DNA from: Valencia hispanica
Lineage: Eukaryota; Chordata; Actinopteri; Cyprinodontiformes; Valenciidae
DNA: 64,000 nucleotides
Reading direction: 5' to 3'
Assembly: GCA_963556495.2 (NCBI GenBank)
Contig: OY747716.1
Coordinates: 15,282,040-15,346,039 of the forward strand
This document shows, one piece after another, positions 22,222-33,582 of this stretch (position 1 is the first letter of the stretch; each line of letters begins with the position of its first letter). Both the position numbers and the translations under genes were made by a program. The notes below the pieces were generated by a model. The model worked only from the letters and a program-made list of their open reading frames with translations, had not been told where the DNA came from and made no database searches.

Positions 22222-22660
22222 TCAGGAATATAAAAACCTTCCCTGCTCTGAGCCCTGACGGTGGCAGAGTTTGGCCAGCTGTGACGGTGATGGAGGAACG
22301 TCCTGCCTGTAGGGGCCTTTAGATCTTTGTGGTGTCTGCGCATATCCCATGGCAGAGGCCTGGCTGTGGTTGTAGGCGGCGCCGCCGATAATGCTGCTGC
22401 TGCTGGTGGGGGCTTCCTGTGCAGGAGATGGTCTGGTTTTGCTGGCCTCTTGTTCCCGCCGTCTTTGCTCCTGCCTCAGTAACTCCTGGGTCTCTAGGAG
22501 GACCCGAGCGTTCAGGCTGGGTTTGCCCATGTAGCCGTTACGAGGTCCCGGGCCCATGGAGAGGCGAGGGTTCTCCTTAGGTGTCTGGAGTCCCTCGGAG
22601 GGTGGGTACGACCTTTCCCAGGAGTCCTGGGACACTGTGCTGGGAGTCTTACGCGGTTGT
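22222..22660 (-). CDS. pard3: pard3, last coding exon
   Basis: This exon codes for the C terminus of partitioning-defective 3, the junctional scaffold of the PAR3-PAR6-aPKC polarity complex. The acceptor CTTTTGCTCAG ends at 22661, and the exon opens with one base that completes the Arg codon split from the previous exon. 145 residues follow, ending in TGA (22224-22222). Recognisable family segments, in order, are RQPRKTPSTVSQDSWE, GPGPRNGYMGKPSLNARV, LLETQELLRQEQRRREQE and GPYRQDVPPSPSQLAKL, ending GRFLYS. The Glu/Gln/Arg-rich middle is a predicted helix. The final 20 residues differ from the mammalian end more than the helix does. The match is to the PARD3 type and not PARD3B. Which fish paralogue this is cannot be told. 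Confidence 0.94.
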
Positions 22661-22788
22661 CTGAGCAAAAGAAGACATGCAGAAGGGTTACTTGTACTGC
22701 TTAGCTTGTTATTTTAGAACATGACAAAAATCTAAATAGAACATGGCTAAAGTCTGACCAAAATATTACTATGGTGGTGCTGAATTTA

Positions 22789-23150
22789 CAGTGCCTAGCA
22801 AAGGTATTCATACCGCTTGAACATTGCCACATTTTGTCACATTACAACCACAAACTTTACTGGGATTTTTATGTGATACACCAACACAAAGTAGCGGCAA
22901 CAGTCAAGTCAAAGGAAAACTGTGACAAGTATATTGTTTCTTTTTTTTTTCTTTTCTTCAAAATATTAAAGAACATGGCATTATTTGGATTCCGCATCTT
23001 TTACTCCGACTCCTTCCCCTCTTGAAAATGAACTTCAGATGTCACCAAATCAGTTTACCGAGTTCACATGTGTAGATTTTAGTCTCAATATATATCCAAC
23101 TGTTCTGTGAAGGCCTTAGATGTTTGTCAGAAAACATTAAGAAACTAGAA
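22789..23150 (+). repeat. Tc1-like family A, 5' part
   Basis: After a TA (22787-22788) the left terminus CAGTGCCTAGCAAAGGTATT is followed by the family's TTTTGTCACATTACAACCAC and 'gatacaccaacacaaagtag'. The part after 23030, with 'tctgtgaaggccttagatg' and 'tgtcagaaaacattaag', matches the next section seen at 36500. The transposase and right end are missing. Confidence 0.75.
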
Positions 23151-23280
23151 AAAAAAACACTCAGAGAGCGCAGACATCGCCAGGGCCACTCATTCCTGCC
23201 CCATCCCCATGTTGTTATCTAATTCTAACTTTCAGTACTTTTCCAATAAGATTTCTGTTAATGAGATGCATGGCTGTCTT

Positions 23281-24183
23281 CTATGGAATGAGATAGCTGT
23301 CAAAAAGGTGTGTGCATGATCTTAACATTCGTATTTGTATTTATTTGTCAATAAAAGTCTTGTACACAAAACTCTGCTGTCATATACATGAGTCTGAGAA
23401 ATTCTGTGGATTAGGATTGTTTTTCGTGTGAGTATGAATCTAAAAGCTGCGAGTGCAAAGTCTTGTGAATACAACACTAATTTTCTCTTCTCCGTGGACA
23501 CGAATTCAAGTTTGTGGGTACGAGTTGAGAAGTGTTGAAATGACGTCACATGGGGGGAGGAATCAATCCACCAGTAGGTGGCGGTAATGCACACTTACGT
23601 TGACTGCCAACCGCCATACAAAACTAAAAGAGGAAGAAGAAGTAATCAATCCGGGGATCAAACCAAACACAACATGGTCAAAATTCAAACATGGCCGAAA
23701 ACGTTGTACCAGGTGGAGCTACCAGTTCCACTGAAGCTTCACAGGTAAGATCAGTAACGTGTGTATCTACTATTTATTTATATATTAAAGAAAAAAAATA
23801 CTATTACTTCTTCATCTTCTTTTGGTTTTGTATGGCGGTTGGCAATAAACGCAAGTGTGCATTACCGCCACCTACTGGTGGATTGATTACTCCCCCATGT
23901 GACGTCATTTCAACACTTTTCAACTCGTACCCACAAACCTGAATTCGTGTCCACAGAGAAGAGAAGACTTCGTCGTCTAGAAAATTAGTGCTGTTTTCAC
24001 AAGACTTTGCACCCACAGCTTTTAGATTCATACTCACAGGAAAACAATCTTAATCCACACAATTTCTCAGACTCACGTATATGACAGCAGAGTTGTGTGT
24101 ACAAGACTTTTATTGACAAATAAATACAAATACGAATGCTAAAATCATGCACACAACTTTTTGCCAGCCATCTTATTCCATAG
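23281..24183. mobile_element. Foldback element: 365- and 380-bp inverted arms, 158-bp loop
   Basis: The left arm 23281-23645 and right arm 23804-24183 are reverse complements over nearly their whole length. The shared blocks, in mirror order, are CTATGGAAT, GTGCATGAT, TTTATTTGTCAATAAAAGTC, TCTGAGAAATT, GTGGACACGAATTCA, GAAATGACGTCACATGGGG and TAGGTGGCGGTAATGC, then CCGCCATACAAAAC. The right arm has a 15-base insertion near 23969. The 158-bp loop holds a small ATG exon with a splice donor (see 23691-23744). Such long inverted arms are typical of foldback or MITE-type DNA elements. No target duplication was established. Confidence 0.9.
23691..23744 (+). pseudogene. Short ATG exon with splice donor in the foldback loop
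   Basis: The loop encodes MAENVVPGGATSSTEASQ (18 codons) from 23691, ending exactly at CACAG|GTAAGA (donor at 23745). The exon is in phase 0. I do not recognise the protein. The layout of a short acidic N-terminal exon, an ideal donor and flanking arms that could carry a promoter suggests that it derives from exon 1 of an autonomous parent element. It could splice into the surrounding plus-strand sequence, but pard3 is on the other strand, so it cannot fuse to pard3 coding exons. Confidence 0.45.
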
Positions 24184-24294
24184 TGTTCGTGCTGTCGCTG
24201 TGCTCTTCCAGCAGAGAGGGGAGATTCACACATACGCGATTCATTTGCTGTGCGTATGGTCCAAGTAGGCTGCTGCCCGAGGGGAGCCGCCTAA

Positions 24295-24400
24295 TGTCGG
24301 ATCAACCCTCCATGACTTTTTTTGAGTTATGTTGCTAACAGACAGACAAACAAACAAACAGACGCGCAGGAGAACATTACCTCCTGGCGGAGGAAAAAAA
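24295..24400 (+). repeat. LINE-like 3' piece with (ACAA)n
   Basis: CGGATCAACCCTCCATGACT leads into 'gagttatgttgctaacagacagac' with CAAACAAACAAACAGACG and then CCTCCTGGCGGAGG. A similar order, with CTCCTGGCGGAGG near the end, is widespread in fish and I associate it with RTE-like LINE tails. Family not confirmed. Confidence 0.45.
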
Positions 24401-24939
24401 CAAACAAACAGCATCATGGTTAACAATGAACACAACAGACAGGTGAGGGAGAAGAGGTTTAGGTTTTGAAACACATCCCAGACCTTGAACACCTCACCGA
24501 GAAGTCAGCTCATCAGCAGCCCAAGGTAAAGACGTAAATCCAACTGATAAATTGTGCCAATAAATCCTGTTGCCAGATGCCATGCAGCCAATCTGATTTA
24601 GCTTGAGCAATAAAAAAGGAAAGATACCCCAAAAGGCGCTTCTACAACTTTCGGACTCAGGAGGACTGAATAAAAACATATGCTAAACTTTTAGGATTAA
24701 CAATAAATCCCTGTTCCTCTACCGCACAATTATTCACTACGTTGTTATACAAAATCAAATTCAGTACAATAAAGGAACTTGAAAATTTGAGGGTGTCACA
24801 TGACAAACAATGAATGAATGCACGCAATATCCATTTAGTGAAGAAACTGCTAAGAAATATAGCCAAGTGAAAGCAGGTGACATTACTTGTTTGGTGCTGC
24901 ACAACACGTTTTAGAAGGCAATTCAAGTCATAGAGAAAC

Positions 24940-25130
24940 TCCTGCTAAGTTGTTTCGATGCCACAATAGCAGATGTCTACCAGAAATAACTTTTCGAATA
25001 AAGTTTTGTTCAGATGGTAATAATGAATTTCTCCCCTCCATCACTAGATGGATAGGCTACTTTTATTGAGGGACTGATTTTTTGGGTTTGTGCAACCAGC
25101 CAGATGAAGGATTTAGGAGATTTAGGGTGT
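24940..25130 (-). repeat. Dispersed repeat, copy 1 (inverted relative to 29280-29430)
   Basis: Its reverse complement contains TCTCCTAAATCCTTCATCTG followed by GCTGGTTGCACAAACCC. The plus strand at 29306 reads TCTCCTAAATCCTGCTTCTG and GCTGGTTGCACAAACCAG, so these are copies of one family in opposite orientation 4.2 kb apart. Class unknown. Confidence 0.65.
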
Positions 25131-28100
25131 GTGATTGCTTTGAACTCGACATTAACACTGCATCTTTCACCAATATCCTCATATATTACATGTTTTCCTA
25201 ATATCGTGCAGCTGCCATTTAAAGGTTATGAATACTTGTTTTAAAGGTACTGTAGATTGTTGTTAAATTCTAAAGGAATTGAAAAGCTTTGTTCTGTCCT
25301 TTTTTTTTATGACTACCGAGAGCAAAAGAAGGATGTGCTATTACTCTTCCTTTAAAATACTAGCAGCAACACGAGGGAAGAAAAGATGAATCTGTTTAAG
25401 CATGCTGCTTGATTAAACTGGATCCACTGGCATAATAAGTGAGACACGCAAAGGACAGAGAACAAATGGTAGAAGCCTAAAATGCCCACAGGACAATTAG
25501 TTCCACATAGTAAACAAACACAAAAGCTAAAACCTCCCAGAGAAAAATGTCTGCTTTTATCCATTTAACTTCCTTTTTGAGATGCAGATGGGTGCACTTA
25601 CAGAACAGACAGAGTAATAGCAGGCCTCACAGCGCTCTCTGCCTTCTACTCATCTTCAGCCTTGCCTGCCAGCCTCCAGTCTGCACTGACAGGACAGCAT
25701 GAGATGCACGCATATCAAGTCCTCAAGTCCTGACTCAAAAAGCAGAGACAAAAACAGCTCCCTTAAAACACACATGCTATACTTTCCAGAAATTAGCTCT
25801 GAAAAGCCTTCATTGGAAAGGCTTTTTTTTCTTTCTTCTGTCCCTCGATTATTAGGCTCCATTAAAGCCTGGCACGCGATGGGAGGCCTGTGTCGATGTT
25901 TTGCATCGAGGGTGCTAAGAGAAACCCTCTTCGCACCTCGGTGACCCGTTGTGTGTTAAAAAGGAGGGTTTTGAGCTCATAGGACTAGACGGTTGGGGAG
26001 AACAGGGTCTCAAGATGCTTTTAGGATAAAACCGCCCACACTTCTTGTCGGCACGGCTCTCGTTCCAGACAGGAACAGAAAGGGAGAGTTGGAATCAGCA
26101 GCTCAAACTCAGACTTTCCGTTCAAACTGAAACGGTGAAATCCCACAAAAAAAAAAAAAAAAAAAATCCAATGTCCCTCGTGTTTGGCAGAAATAAACAA
26201 AAACTGTAAAGCTTCTTTGGATATTGCACATCAAGGGCCAGAGCATTCAATTTTATTCTTTACATCTGCACTCATGGGCATCAGAGATAAGCTCCAGCCA
26301 GTGTGTTTGTGGTCATTCCAAAATCTAAATATATATTAATATATTCACACTCTAACTATTAGGAAACTTGTTTAAAGCAAAGTTCTGAAAACTGCTGCTT
26401 ATTTGTCCTAAAATACTCAATTAACAAAGGCTAAAGCAATAGCTGCATGGCAGATGATTGTTTTCCAGTAATTCTAGAATTTAAAATGAAAAGGCAGTAA
26501 ACATGACTTGACAATAAAATGTTGATACCAACATGAACAGATACAAAGTGGTCAAATCCTTATTATATGAAATAATCAGAAAGTATGATGGTGGAATCAT
26601 CCCATGCATTCAGGCTTTAAACATTACTGAATCTTCATCGTGCAGACAGAGCATCTGCCTTCTGTAGCATGAGAGAAGGTCGTGTTATTATGTGATCATT
26701 GCTCCGACGTTTAGGCGGTACTTGCATTAAGTCCGTAGCAGAAGAGTATATATGCAAAATGTAAGGGGTCTCTTACTTGCAACTCTCATACCACCAAGGA
26801 CAAAAAAAAACCCCAAAAACAAGTGTCCAAAAAGGCTTAGCTGGAAATGAAATTGCTTGACTATCAGATCCACATGAAGCTGATGCTAGTGTTATTTATT
26901 TAAAGCGGAATTCATTTCTACGCCATTAAAAGGCAGATATGGAATAGACTGTTTAAAAATATGTTCACCTTGATGTATATGGTATATCTAACAATTACCA
27001 CATCATTCACCCTAATGTAAACCCTCTACAGTCAGAAGATTAGTTCTAAATCAACACAAATGCAAAGCTAATTTATGCAAGTGGGGCCAAGTACATGTGT
27101 ATTTATGTGTTGTACAATGCAACTTAAACAAATTCATTTTTTTTTACACTGTGTACATGAGCATGAAAGGGTGTAATTGATGCATGGACAGATGCAGGGA
27201 CAGACTGCAGAGAGAGCCCCACCACATGCTCTATATCTGAGTTTCGCTGTCTGGGCAAGCCGCCATGCGCTACACTCCGACTTGGCTTGCAGAGCAGCCA
27301 ACAGCACTCGGCACACATGAGGGAGTTGCTTGCTTTAAACTCGGGACGCCTGTTGCACGGGGCTGCGGTCTGCAGTTCCCGAATGACCTTTTAGGTTTTA
27401 CGGTGACAGAAGGGAACGCATTTAGGTTTCTTTCTGCGGCAACACGAGAGGAGAGGAGAGCGGAGCGGCCATTGTTCCACAGGAATGTAGCTGTGATTGA
27501 TGTGTCAGAAGATCTAGTTCTCTTATCACCTCTACCTCTGTGCCAGAATATGTCACAGAGTAGATTAGTTCCATTTACAAAAGGAGGGGATGGGAAAAAA
27601 CATTTTACCAAGGAGTAGGATGGATTTAGAGTGACAGAAAATAACAAACAAAGCCAGGAAGTTGGCTTGCAGAAAAAATTGCGGCCGATGTGGAGTTTTT
27701 TTAAAGCAGCTGGGAAAAATTTGACTTTATGAGAAGGAGGAGAAAGATAGCATACACACACAAACATGCACAGATTTAAACGGATTACAGAGCAGCCCTA
27801 AATGGATCCAACACACAATCGAGCAGTCATTCCCATAATGACCAGGCAAAAATAAAATAATTTTTTTTTAACTTGCAATTGGAAAATAATATTATTCTGG
27901 TAGAGGAAGGCACAGAAAGTAACAACTGGCTACTGAAGCTCAGGGATCTTGCTCATTTTCCATGTCCATATTCAACACTTTACCACATTCAAATAAGCAG
28001 AGTTTTCATTTGTTCAGATATATATTTTTTTTAGTTCTCTATGAACTTACTGCAGATATTTCTAAAAATGACTAGCTTTAAATATGCAAAATTGCAAAAA

Positions 28101-29279
28101 ATAAATGGATGGATGGACTCAATTCATTCTCATTGAACAAATCCTTGAAATTGCTGGTTTCATAATCACAGCAATGATAAAATAAGAGTAACTTTTCATC
28201 AGTAACAGTCCAAAATCAACATGATATTCATCTCAAAGTCTATGTAAAGTCCTGTAAAGCACTATAAATCAAAATCCAACCTTTCCCAGACTTTCTCAGT
28301 CTGCGTTGGCGACCCTGTGAACCCAGAGTAAAGAACCTTATCTCAACAACAATAACATGTGTGCTTGCGTGTATTTGTGTGTGTAAGTTTCTCTTTCAGG
28401 CTAATCAGTGCTTTCTCGCTCCTACTAAAACACTTGTTCCTCTCTGGGCCTGTCTTGCCCTCCCACTGCCTGTCGCCACTAATCCTGCTCCAACAACAAG
28501 CCTTCATTAGTGCTCTTCCAATCCTCACATCCCAGAAGGAGAGTTAAGCCTGGCTGTCATCTGATAACCAGCCACCATGGCTTCTTCTCAAGGCTCTTTG
28601 AGTTCTTTTTTTCCCCCCCTTCTTTCTGAGGGGAGATGTCACTATTTGCCGAATGAAGGCAAATAGGGTAAGGCAGATACATTTGTGGATATTAAAGTGG
28701 GGATGTAAAACTTCAGCTCTGTAATGAGGGGCTATATAGAGTCTAGGTCTTGGGGGCAAAGAAATTCTCACAATATGAAAACCTTAAATTTAGTTTTACT
28801 GCATTTCACAAAAGAATGTAAAGAAAAATGCATTGCTACAGTAACTGCTTTTGCACAATAATCCCTACTATGGCTCAGGTAACTTGGCTTATTATTTGCA
28901 ATTATACAATTTGTTCTACATTTGATTTTGATTACGCCAAATTCTACAATAAACACCTTCTACATTTAATAATTTCCAAGTGCTCCCAGTGCAGAATTCT
29001 ATCTGTTTTTGTCATTGGCCCCTGAACTTTCTCTGGCCATTCATAAATCACAAGTGGATACAGCGATTTCTTGTGAGTTTTGAAAAATAAAACATGCAGT
29101 GCACACCAACAGAAGGTAGCATGCAGCATAAACCTCAGCTCTACGTATAAAATATGTGTTGGAAATATCCTCTCACCATCCCTTTTAGAGCATTAATGGC
29201 TGAAAACTCTACCTGGTGACCTTGTTGTTGGCCAAGCAAACGCTTTCCGATATCTCTCACCTTCTAACTCGTCTCGTCC

Positions 29280-29430
29280 GAAATTATTTCCGAGTCATGT
29301 CTCCTAAATCCTGCTTCTGGCTGGTTGCACAAACCAGAAAAATTAGCGCTACATCAGTCCCTAAATAAAAGTCAGCTGAGTTCTACCCCTGTCGCCACAC
29401 CGATTCTTTCACAAAAAACGTAGAGACGGG
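29280..29430 (+). repeat. Dispersed repeat, copy 2
   Basis: Mirror copy of the repeat at 24940-25130. The shared core is about 60 bp, with CATCAGTCCCTAAATAAAAG against the other copy's AATCAGTCCCTCAATAAAAG. Beyond the core the two diverge. Confidence 0.65.
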
Positions 29431-29837
29431 AAAAGGGCGTTGTAATTCCCCTTTGAAAATGCGTTCGATACCAGAGTGAGTCATAAAGAAAGACAATTGT
29501 TTTGGCTAACACGGTTTATAAAATGGAAAACAAATCAAATTTATATCCCATTTAAATGCATCTTTTACCCCTACGTTGCTAGCCATGTCCATCTGAATCA
29601 TAGCAAGATGTCTTTAATCTTGTGTCAAAAAAGCTCCAGTTGCTAAGAAACAGTTAGCTTCTCTGGTCTTTAATGTCATTTAATGCATTTTCTCAACTTG
29701 GGTTGAAGGCAAGATCGGTGGCAGACTGTGGCCAACTGACCATAGCACAGCCCTGCTTGACCGCTCAGAAACACATACGACGACAGGCAGGTTTTGAAGT
29801 GGCCACTTCCACCGTCTGAGCAGCCTAAAAAAGTAAA

Positions 29838-29962
29838 TTGATAACATATTAGCTGGTTAATTACTCAGGCTATCTGCTCAGGTAGACAGCCTTCAGTCAC
29901 TTGATAACATATTAGTTGGTTAATTACTCAGGCTATCTGTTCGGGTAGACAGCCTTCAGTCA
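29838..29962. repeat. Tandem duplication, two units of 63 bp
   Basis: Unit 1 (29838-29900) and unit 2 (29901-29962) both begin TTGATAACATATTAG and end with AGACAGCCTTCAGTCA. I count three base differences (agctgg/agttgg, tgctca/tgttcg). The high identity suggests a fairly recent local event. Confidence 0.9.
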
Positions 29963-30041
29963 TCTGTCTTGTGGCAAATGGCTTGCTAACTATAGTTTTA
30001 TAACTGGTACCATAATAGGTGATAAACAGCACTCAAAGTAT

Positions 30042-30345
30042 TGTAAATGGTATATGTGCTTGTATAGCGCTTTATTTAGTCCTTGAGGACCCCAAAGCTT
30101 CACACTACATTCAGTCATTCACCCATTCACACACCCATTCACACACTGGTGATGGCAAGCTACATTGTAGCCACAGCTGCCCTGGGGCACACTGACAGAA
30201 GCGAGGCTGCCGAACACTTGCGCCACCGGGCCCTCTGACCACCACCAGTAGGCAGAAGGGTGAAGTGTCTTGCCCAAAGACACAACGACTCCACAACCCT
30301 CCGGTCACAAGACGAACTCCTCACTCCTGAGCCACAGTCGCCTTA
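30042..30345 (+). repeat. Dispersed retroposon-like repeat, family 'tggtaaatgg' (copy 2)
   Basis: The fuller copy of the family at 19923. It keeps CTTGTATAGCGCTTTAT, GTAGCCACAGCTGCC, GGGGCACACTGACAGAAGCG, CACCACCAGTAGGCAG and GTGAAGTGTCTTGCCCAAAG, ending near CTGAGCCACAGTCGCC. No coding potential. Confidence 0.75.
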
Positions 30346-31814
30346 CCAGCAGTGCACAGCAACTTGTGGGACAAGGCAACACTGCATTACTCTATCTCCG
30401 TACAGATGGAGAGATCTCTGCTCACTTAGACACTTTCTCTGGAATTTCATTAAAAAGATTAAAAAACTTTGAACTGTAGGATTGATCTGATGGGGAATTT
30501 TAAGCAGTTTTTAAAACCTCGCCATACCTTGGTACCAGTAGCTGACCTGTGCCTAATTGAGACACAAGTTCTGGAAAGTCGAAATCTGGGTCAAGTGTCA
30601 GGTCTGAACTAATCAATTTTTTTTTTTTGCTCTATGAGCTTATGAGAGGAATGCATATCAAAGGAAGCTCTGGCCGCTCAAGTAGAACTTTCCCAAGAGA
30701 AGCGCAACTCACAGAGTGGATGCCTCGAGGCAACTGTCACATTACATGAGATGCCAGCAGATAACGCCTTCGAATTGAACGCATAGATCAGCCAGGCTTA
30801 TACAGATCATATCGATTATGTGGCCATGTGGACCGCAAATCCATAGTTATACACAGGAACATGTTTTGATCGATCTAGCAGTGACTAGTCAGAGGTAGCA
30901 GAGAGGAAGTGGTTTGTTTTGAAAAAGAAACTCAAGAAAATTAGGTAACCGAAACACACAGCTAAACCTGCACTTTTTTGTCATTAAGTGTTCTGTGTTT
31001 AACTTGTCAACCATTGTACCTTCAAATGTAGCACGGTACAACACTCTACATTTCAAATAACCCAAAGTTCACAGTTTGTTTTTAATGTGAACCTTTTCAA
31101 TGATAGTGTTTTATTTATGGCAGGGTTCAATTTTCATAGAAGTCAGTCTGCAGATCGAATGAATGCCTTTGGGAAGTTTCATCTTTAGGATTCAAATGTG
31201 GAAGTTTTTCAACCAGCATTGCTTAGAAGTGTGCACACAGACTGAAGGGAGATTAGGTAGCTTCAGAGGAATGGAAACAACACTTTAGAAAGTGATAGAT
31301 GCAAATGCAGATATTGCTTTATTGGAACGCTTAAACAATGGAGACGGAAAGATTGGGAAGATGAAGAGCGGCCCTTGAAGTTCTGAACCCAAGCGGCGCC
31401 AGAGGAGAAGCAGAGAAGTTCTCCAACATGGTGCTGAGGTTGTTACTGATCCTGAAGTTTGTCCTTTGAGACAGCATTGACTTAATCAGTCTGAGGAACG
31501 GTCATAACTGTTCTTCAAAGCAATCTTTATTTTTTTAATAATATCTTCTAAATAGTGTTTGTAAGATTCATTAATATGTCTGCAGACGAGTTAAAAGTGA
31601 CTTTGCGAGGACTGACTTTGAGGGCATCTAAAGTAATAAATGAAACAATCGGAAAAGAGGAAAAACATGAGAGAAAAAGAAATTGATAGAAATGGAGAAA
31701 AGTCAAATGAAGGGTTTGAGAAAGGGCAGGGAGGACGTGATAAGTCACAGGGAGGGTGAGGCGCAGCCTGACACACAGACATACGGAGGAGGAGGGGGAG
31801 GGCCAATGTCTCAC

Positions 31815-31936
31815 CGCGGCAGGGAGCTGTACGGCCTCGGCGCTTGCTGGAGAACGTCTCTGTCTTCTTGCTGCTGCTTCTGTGCCTCAACTGTTGCGGA
31901 ATGGCGTCCGCTCTGTGTCTCTGTCCCATTGCTCAC
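31815..31936 (-). CDS. pard3: pard3, penultimate coding exon
   Basis: The minus-strand exon opens with GTG after the acceptor TGTGCCAG (AG at 31938-31937). It reads VSNGTETQSGRHSATVEAQ, then KQQQEDRDVLQQAPR and PYSSLP, ending with two bases of a split codon before the donor GTGAGA (31814). The segments TQSGRHS, the Gln-rich helix and YSSLPR are hallmarks of the PARD3 C-terminal part. Joining it to the last exon restores YSSLPRQPRK. The length from the preceding exon to TQSGRHS equals that of mammalian PARD3, which supports this acceptor over the AG five bases further on. 40 residues plus the split codon. Confidence 0.93.
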
Positions 31937-32689
31937 CTGGCACACCCAAAACAGAAGACAGGACACACATCATTATGGGAAGATTACAAAAACAAACACG
32001 AGACGACAATTTTAGACAGCATAGGATGTTTCCCACTCTAGCACAGACGCTTATTAACACTGTGGAATACATTTCCCTCAGGGCAGTATGTGGTCTGACA
32101 GCATGGAGCCTCCTGTGTGTTCACCTGCCATCAGGGAAAAGTTGCTAAGTGTGATCCCACCATGACTATGGCACAAAACAAATTACAGCATCATTGCTCT
32201 TAAATGCTTAAAAATGTTAGCATACAGCGCCGGCCGTATTTATTGGTTAAGATGCCTAAAATACCTTAAATATATCTTTAAAATTTTTTTATCTCCCACT
32301 GAAAAATGTTGAAAAATACAATATTTTATTCAAGTACAAATTTAGAATTAAAAATAGATTCTTCTCTGAATCCTGAAACTTATGAAATGTTGCAGAAGAC
32401 AAAAAAAAGTACTTTTGTTAGAATAGTTTTTTCTTTTTCTGAGAGTCCTAGTTCTTCCCTCTCTTCGGCTCAGGTCACATCTTTTCACCAGACCTTAGGT
32501 TTAGGAACTGAACTGGCCATGGAAGTAGGTTGATTGTGTGTCTCCTGAACCATCTCTGGTCTAATTTTGCCATATGTTTTGGATATAAGATCCAATGATG
32601 AGCAATATTTAGCTCCTACTCCCACACCATTCCCCTGTGTTTACATGAGTCTCACTGTCTCACCTACTTACTGACGCACACACATATAC

Positions 32690-33212
32690 ACGCACGAACT
32701 TTCACACACACATACACACGCACGAACTTTCACGCCACAACTACAGATACACGCGCTCCTTGAGTTCAATGTCCTCGCTGTTAACCTTACAGTCTCCTGC
32801 CCACTCTTCGGACAGTGAAATACTGGGCGCGCTTGGATGGGTGCGACCGCTTTTCCCTGTGTGGAGGGTTCCCGAACCTCCCCCCCGTCCTATTTGTGTT
32901 CTCACATGTGATGAGTGATATATGTGCTTATATGTTTTGCAGTGGTTTTTTTTTCAGCACCCCGGCTCGGCTCCCTGTAGGGGGCTGGGCAGAGTTGCAC
33001 ATTATTTCCCCCCCCCCCCCCCTACCTTCTGTGAATCCTTTTTTCTATCTGCTATAAAGGGCGCTGGGTAAGCCGGCTGCCACCGCGGTCTTCCATATCC
33101 TGTACTGTGTTAATGTTTGTAAATGTTTGTATGATCTTGGATTGGTTGTACTGAAACTTAATTTCCCCACGGGGATTATTAAAGTATTTCTTATCTTATC
33201 TTATCTTAGTGT
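32690..33212 (+). repeat. Retroposon 3' region with (TCTTA)n tail
   Basis: The right end ACTTAATTTCCCCACGGGG, then ATTATTAAAGTATTTC and TTATCTTATCTTATCTTA, is a LINE-type tail made of a simple repeat. The sequence before it (CCGCGGTCTTCCATATCCTG) looks like the same element. Two copies of CGCACGAACTTTCAC, 28 bases apart, occur at 32691 and 32719. The left boundary is uncertain. Clade not determined. Confidence 0.55.
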
Positions 33213-33499
33213 ACTAGTTGTGCCTAGAGCTGCACGATATCAGACAATCCTTCAATGAGGAAAATGCTGCTAAATTTTGCAATGATGATATCAGTTGTCT
33301 ATTTGTTTCTTTTCTCTCTTTCTCACCTGTGCTTCCATCACTTTGTGACGCCTGGTATTTTGGGCAATGTCATTTATGTCCCGTGTGAGAATCTGTCCAA
33401 CTGTTTAAGCCTTACATTAGCATGTAGAATATAGCTCATAAGACTGAATATATTTACACATTTAGTGCACTCCAAACAGTCCTTTGAGATAGCACATTA

Positions 33500-33503
33500 C
33501 AAG

Positions 33504-33577
<74 letters not shown>

Positions 33578-33581
33578 CTTG
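33500..33581. repeat. 82-bp near-perfect palindrome with (TA)n core
   Basis: CAAGGCGCA at the left end pairs with TGCGCCTTG at the right end, and all bases between are alternating TA except one T at 33544. That gives two 41-base arms with 40 paired positions and no spacer. The sequence can extrude as a cruciform. The non-repetitive 9-base ends show it is more than a microsatellite. Confidence 0.9.
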
Positions 33582-33582
33582 G

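Larger units (their letters stand above)
22661..31814 (-). other. pard3: pard3 intron (last)
   Basis: This 9,154-bp intron lies between the donor GTGAGA (31814) and the acceptor at 22661. It splits an Arg codon after the second base. It contains a Tc1-like fragment, a large foldback element, two copies of an inverted dispersed repeat, a tandem duplication and a retroposon copy, all listed separately. The stretches 25131-29279 and 30346-31814 hold nothing I could identify apart from A/T runs such as 26147-26166. A conserved enhancer cannot be excluded. Confidence 0.85.

Noticed and set aside
27265..27767. Overlapping plus (117 codons) and minus (165 codons) frames
   Set aside because: Neither matches a protein family I know, and neither fits pard3 phase or motifs.
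31691..32148. Plus-strand frames across the pard3 exon at 31815
   Set aside because: They are shadows of the exon on the opposite strand. The minus strand has PARD3 motifs and correct splice sites.
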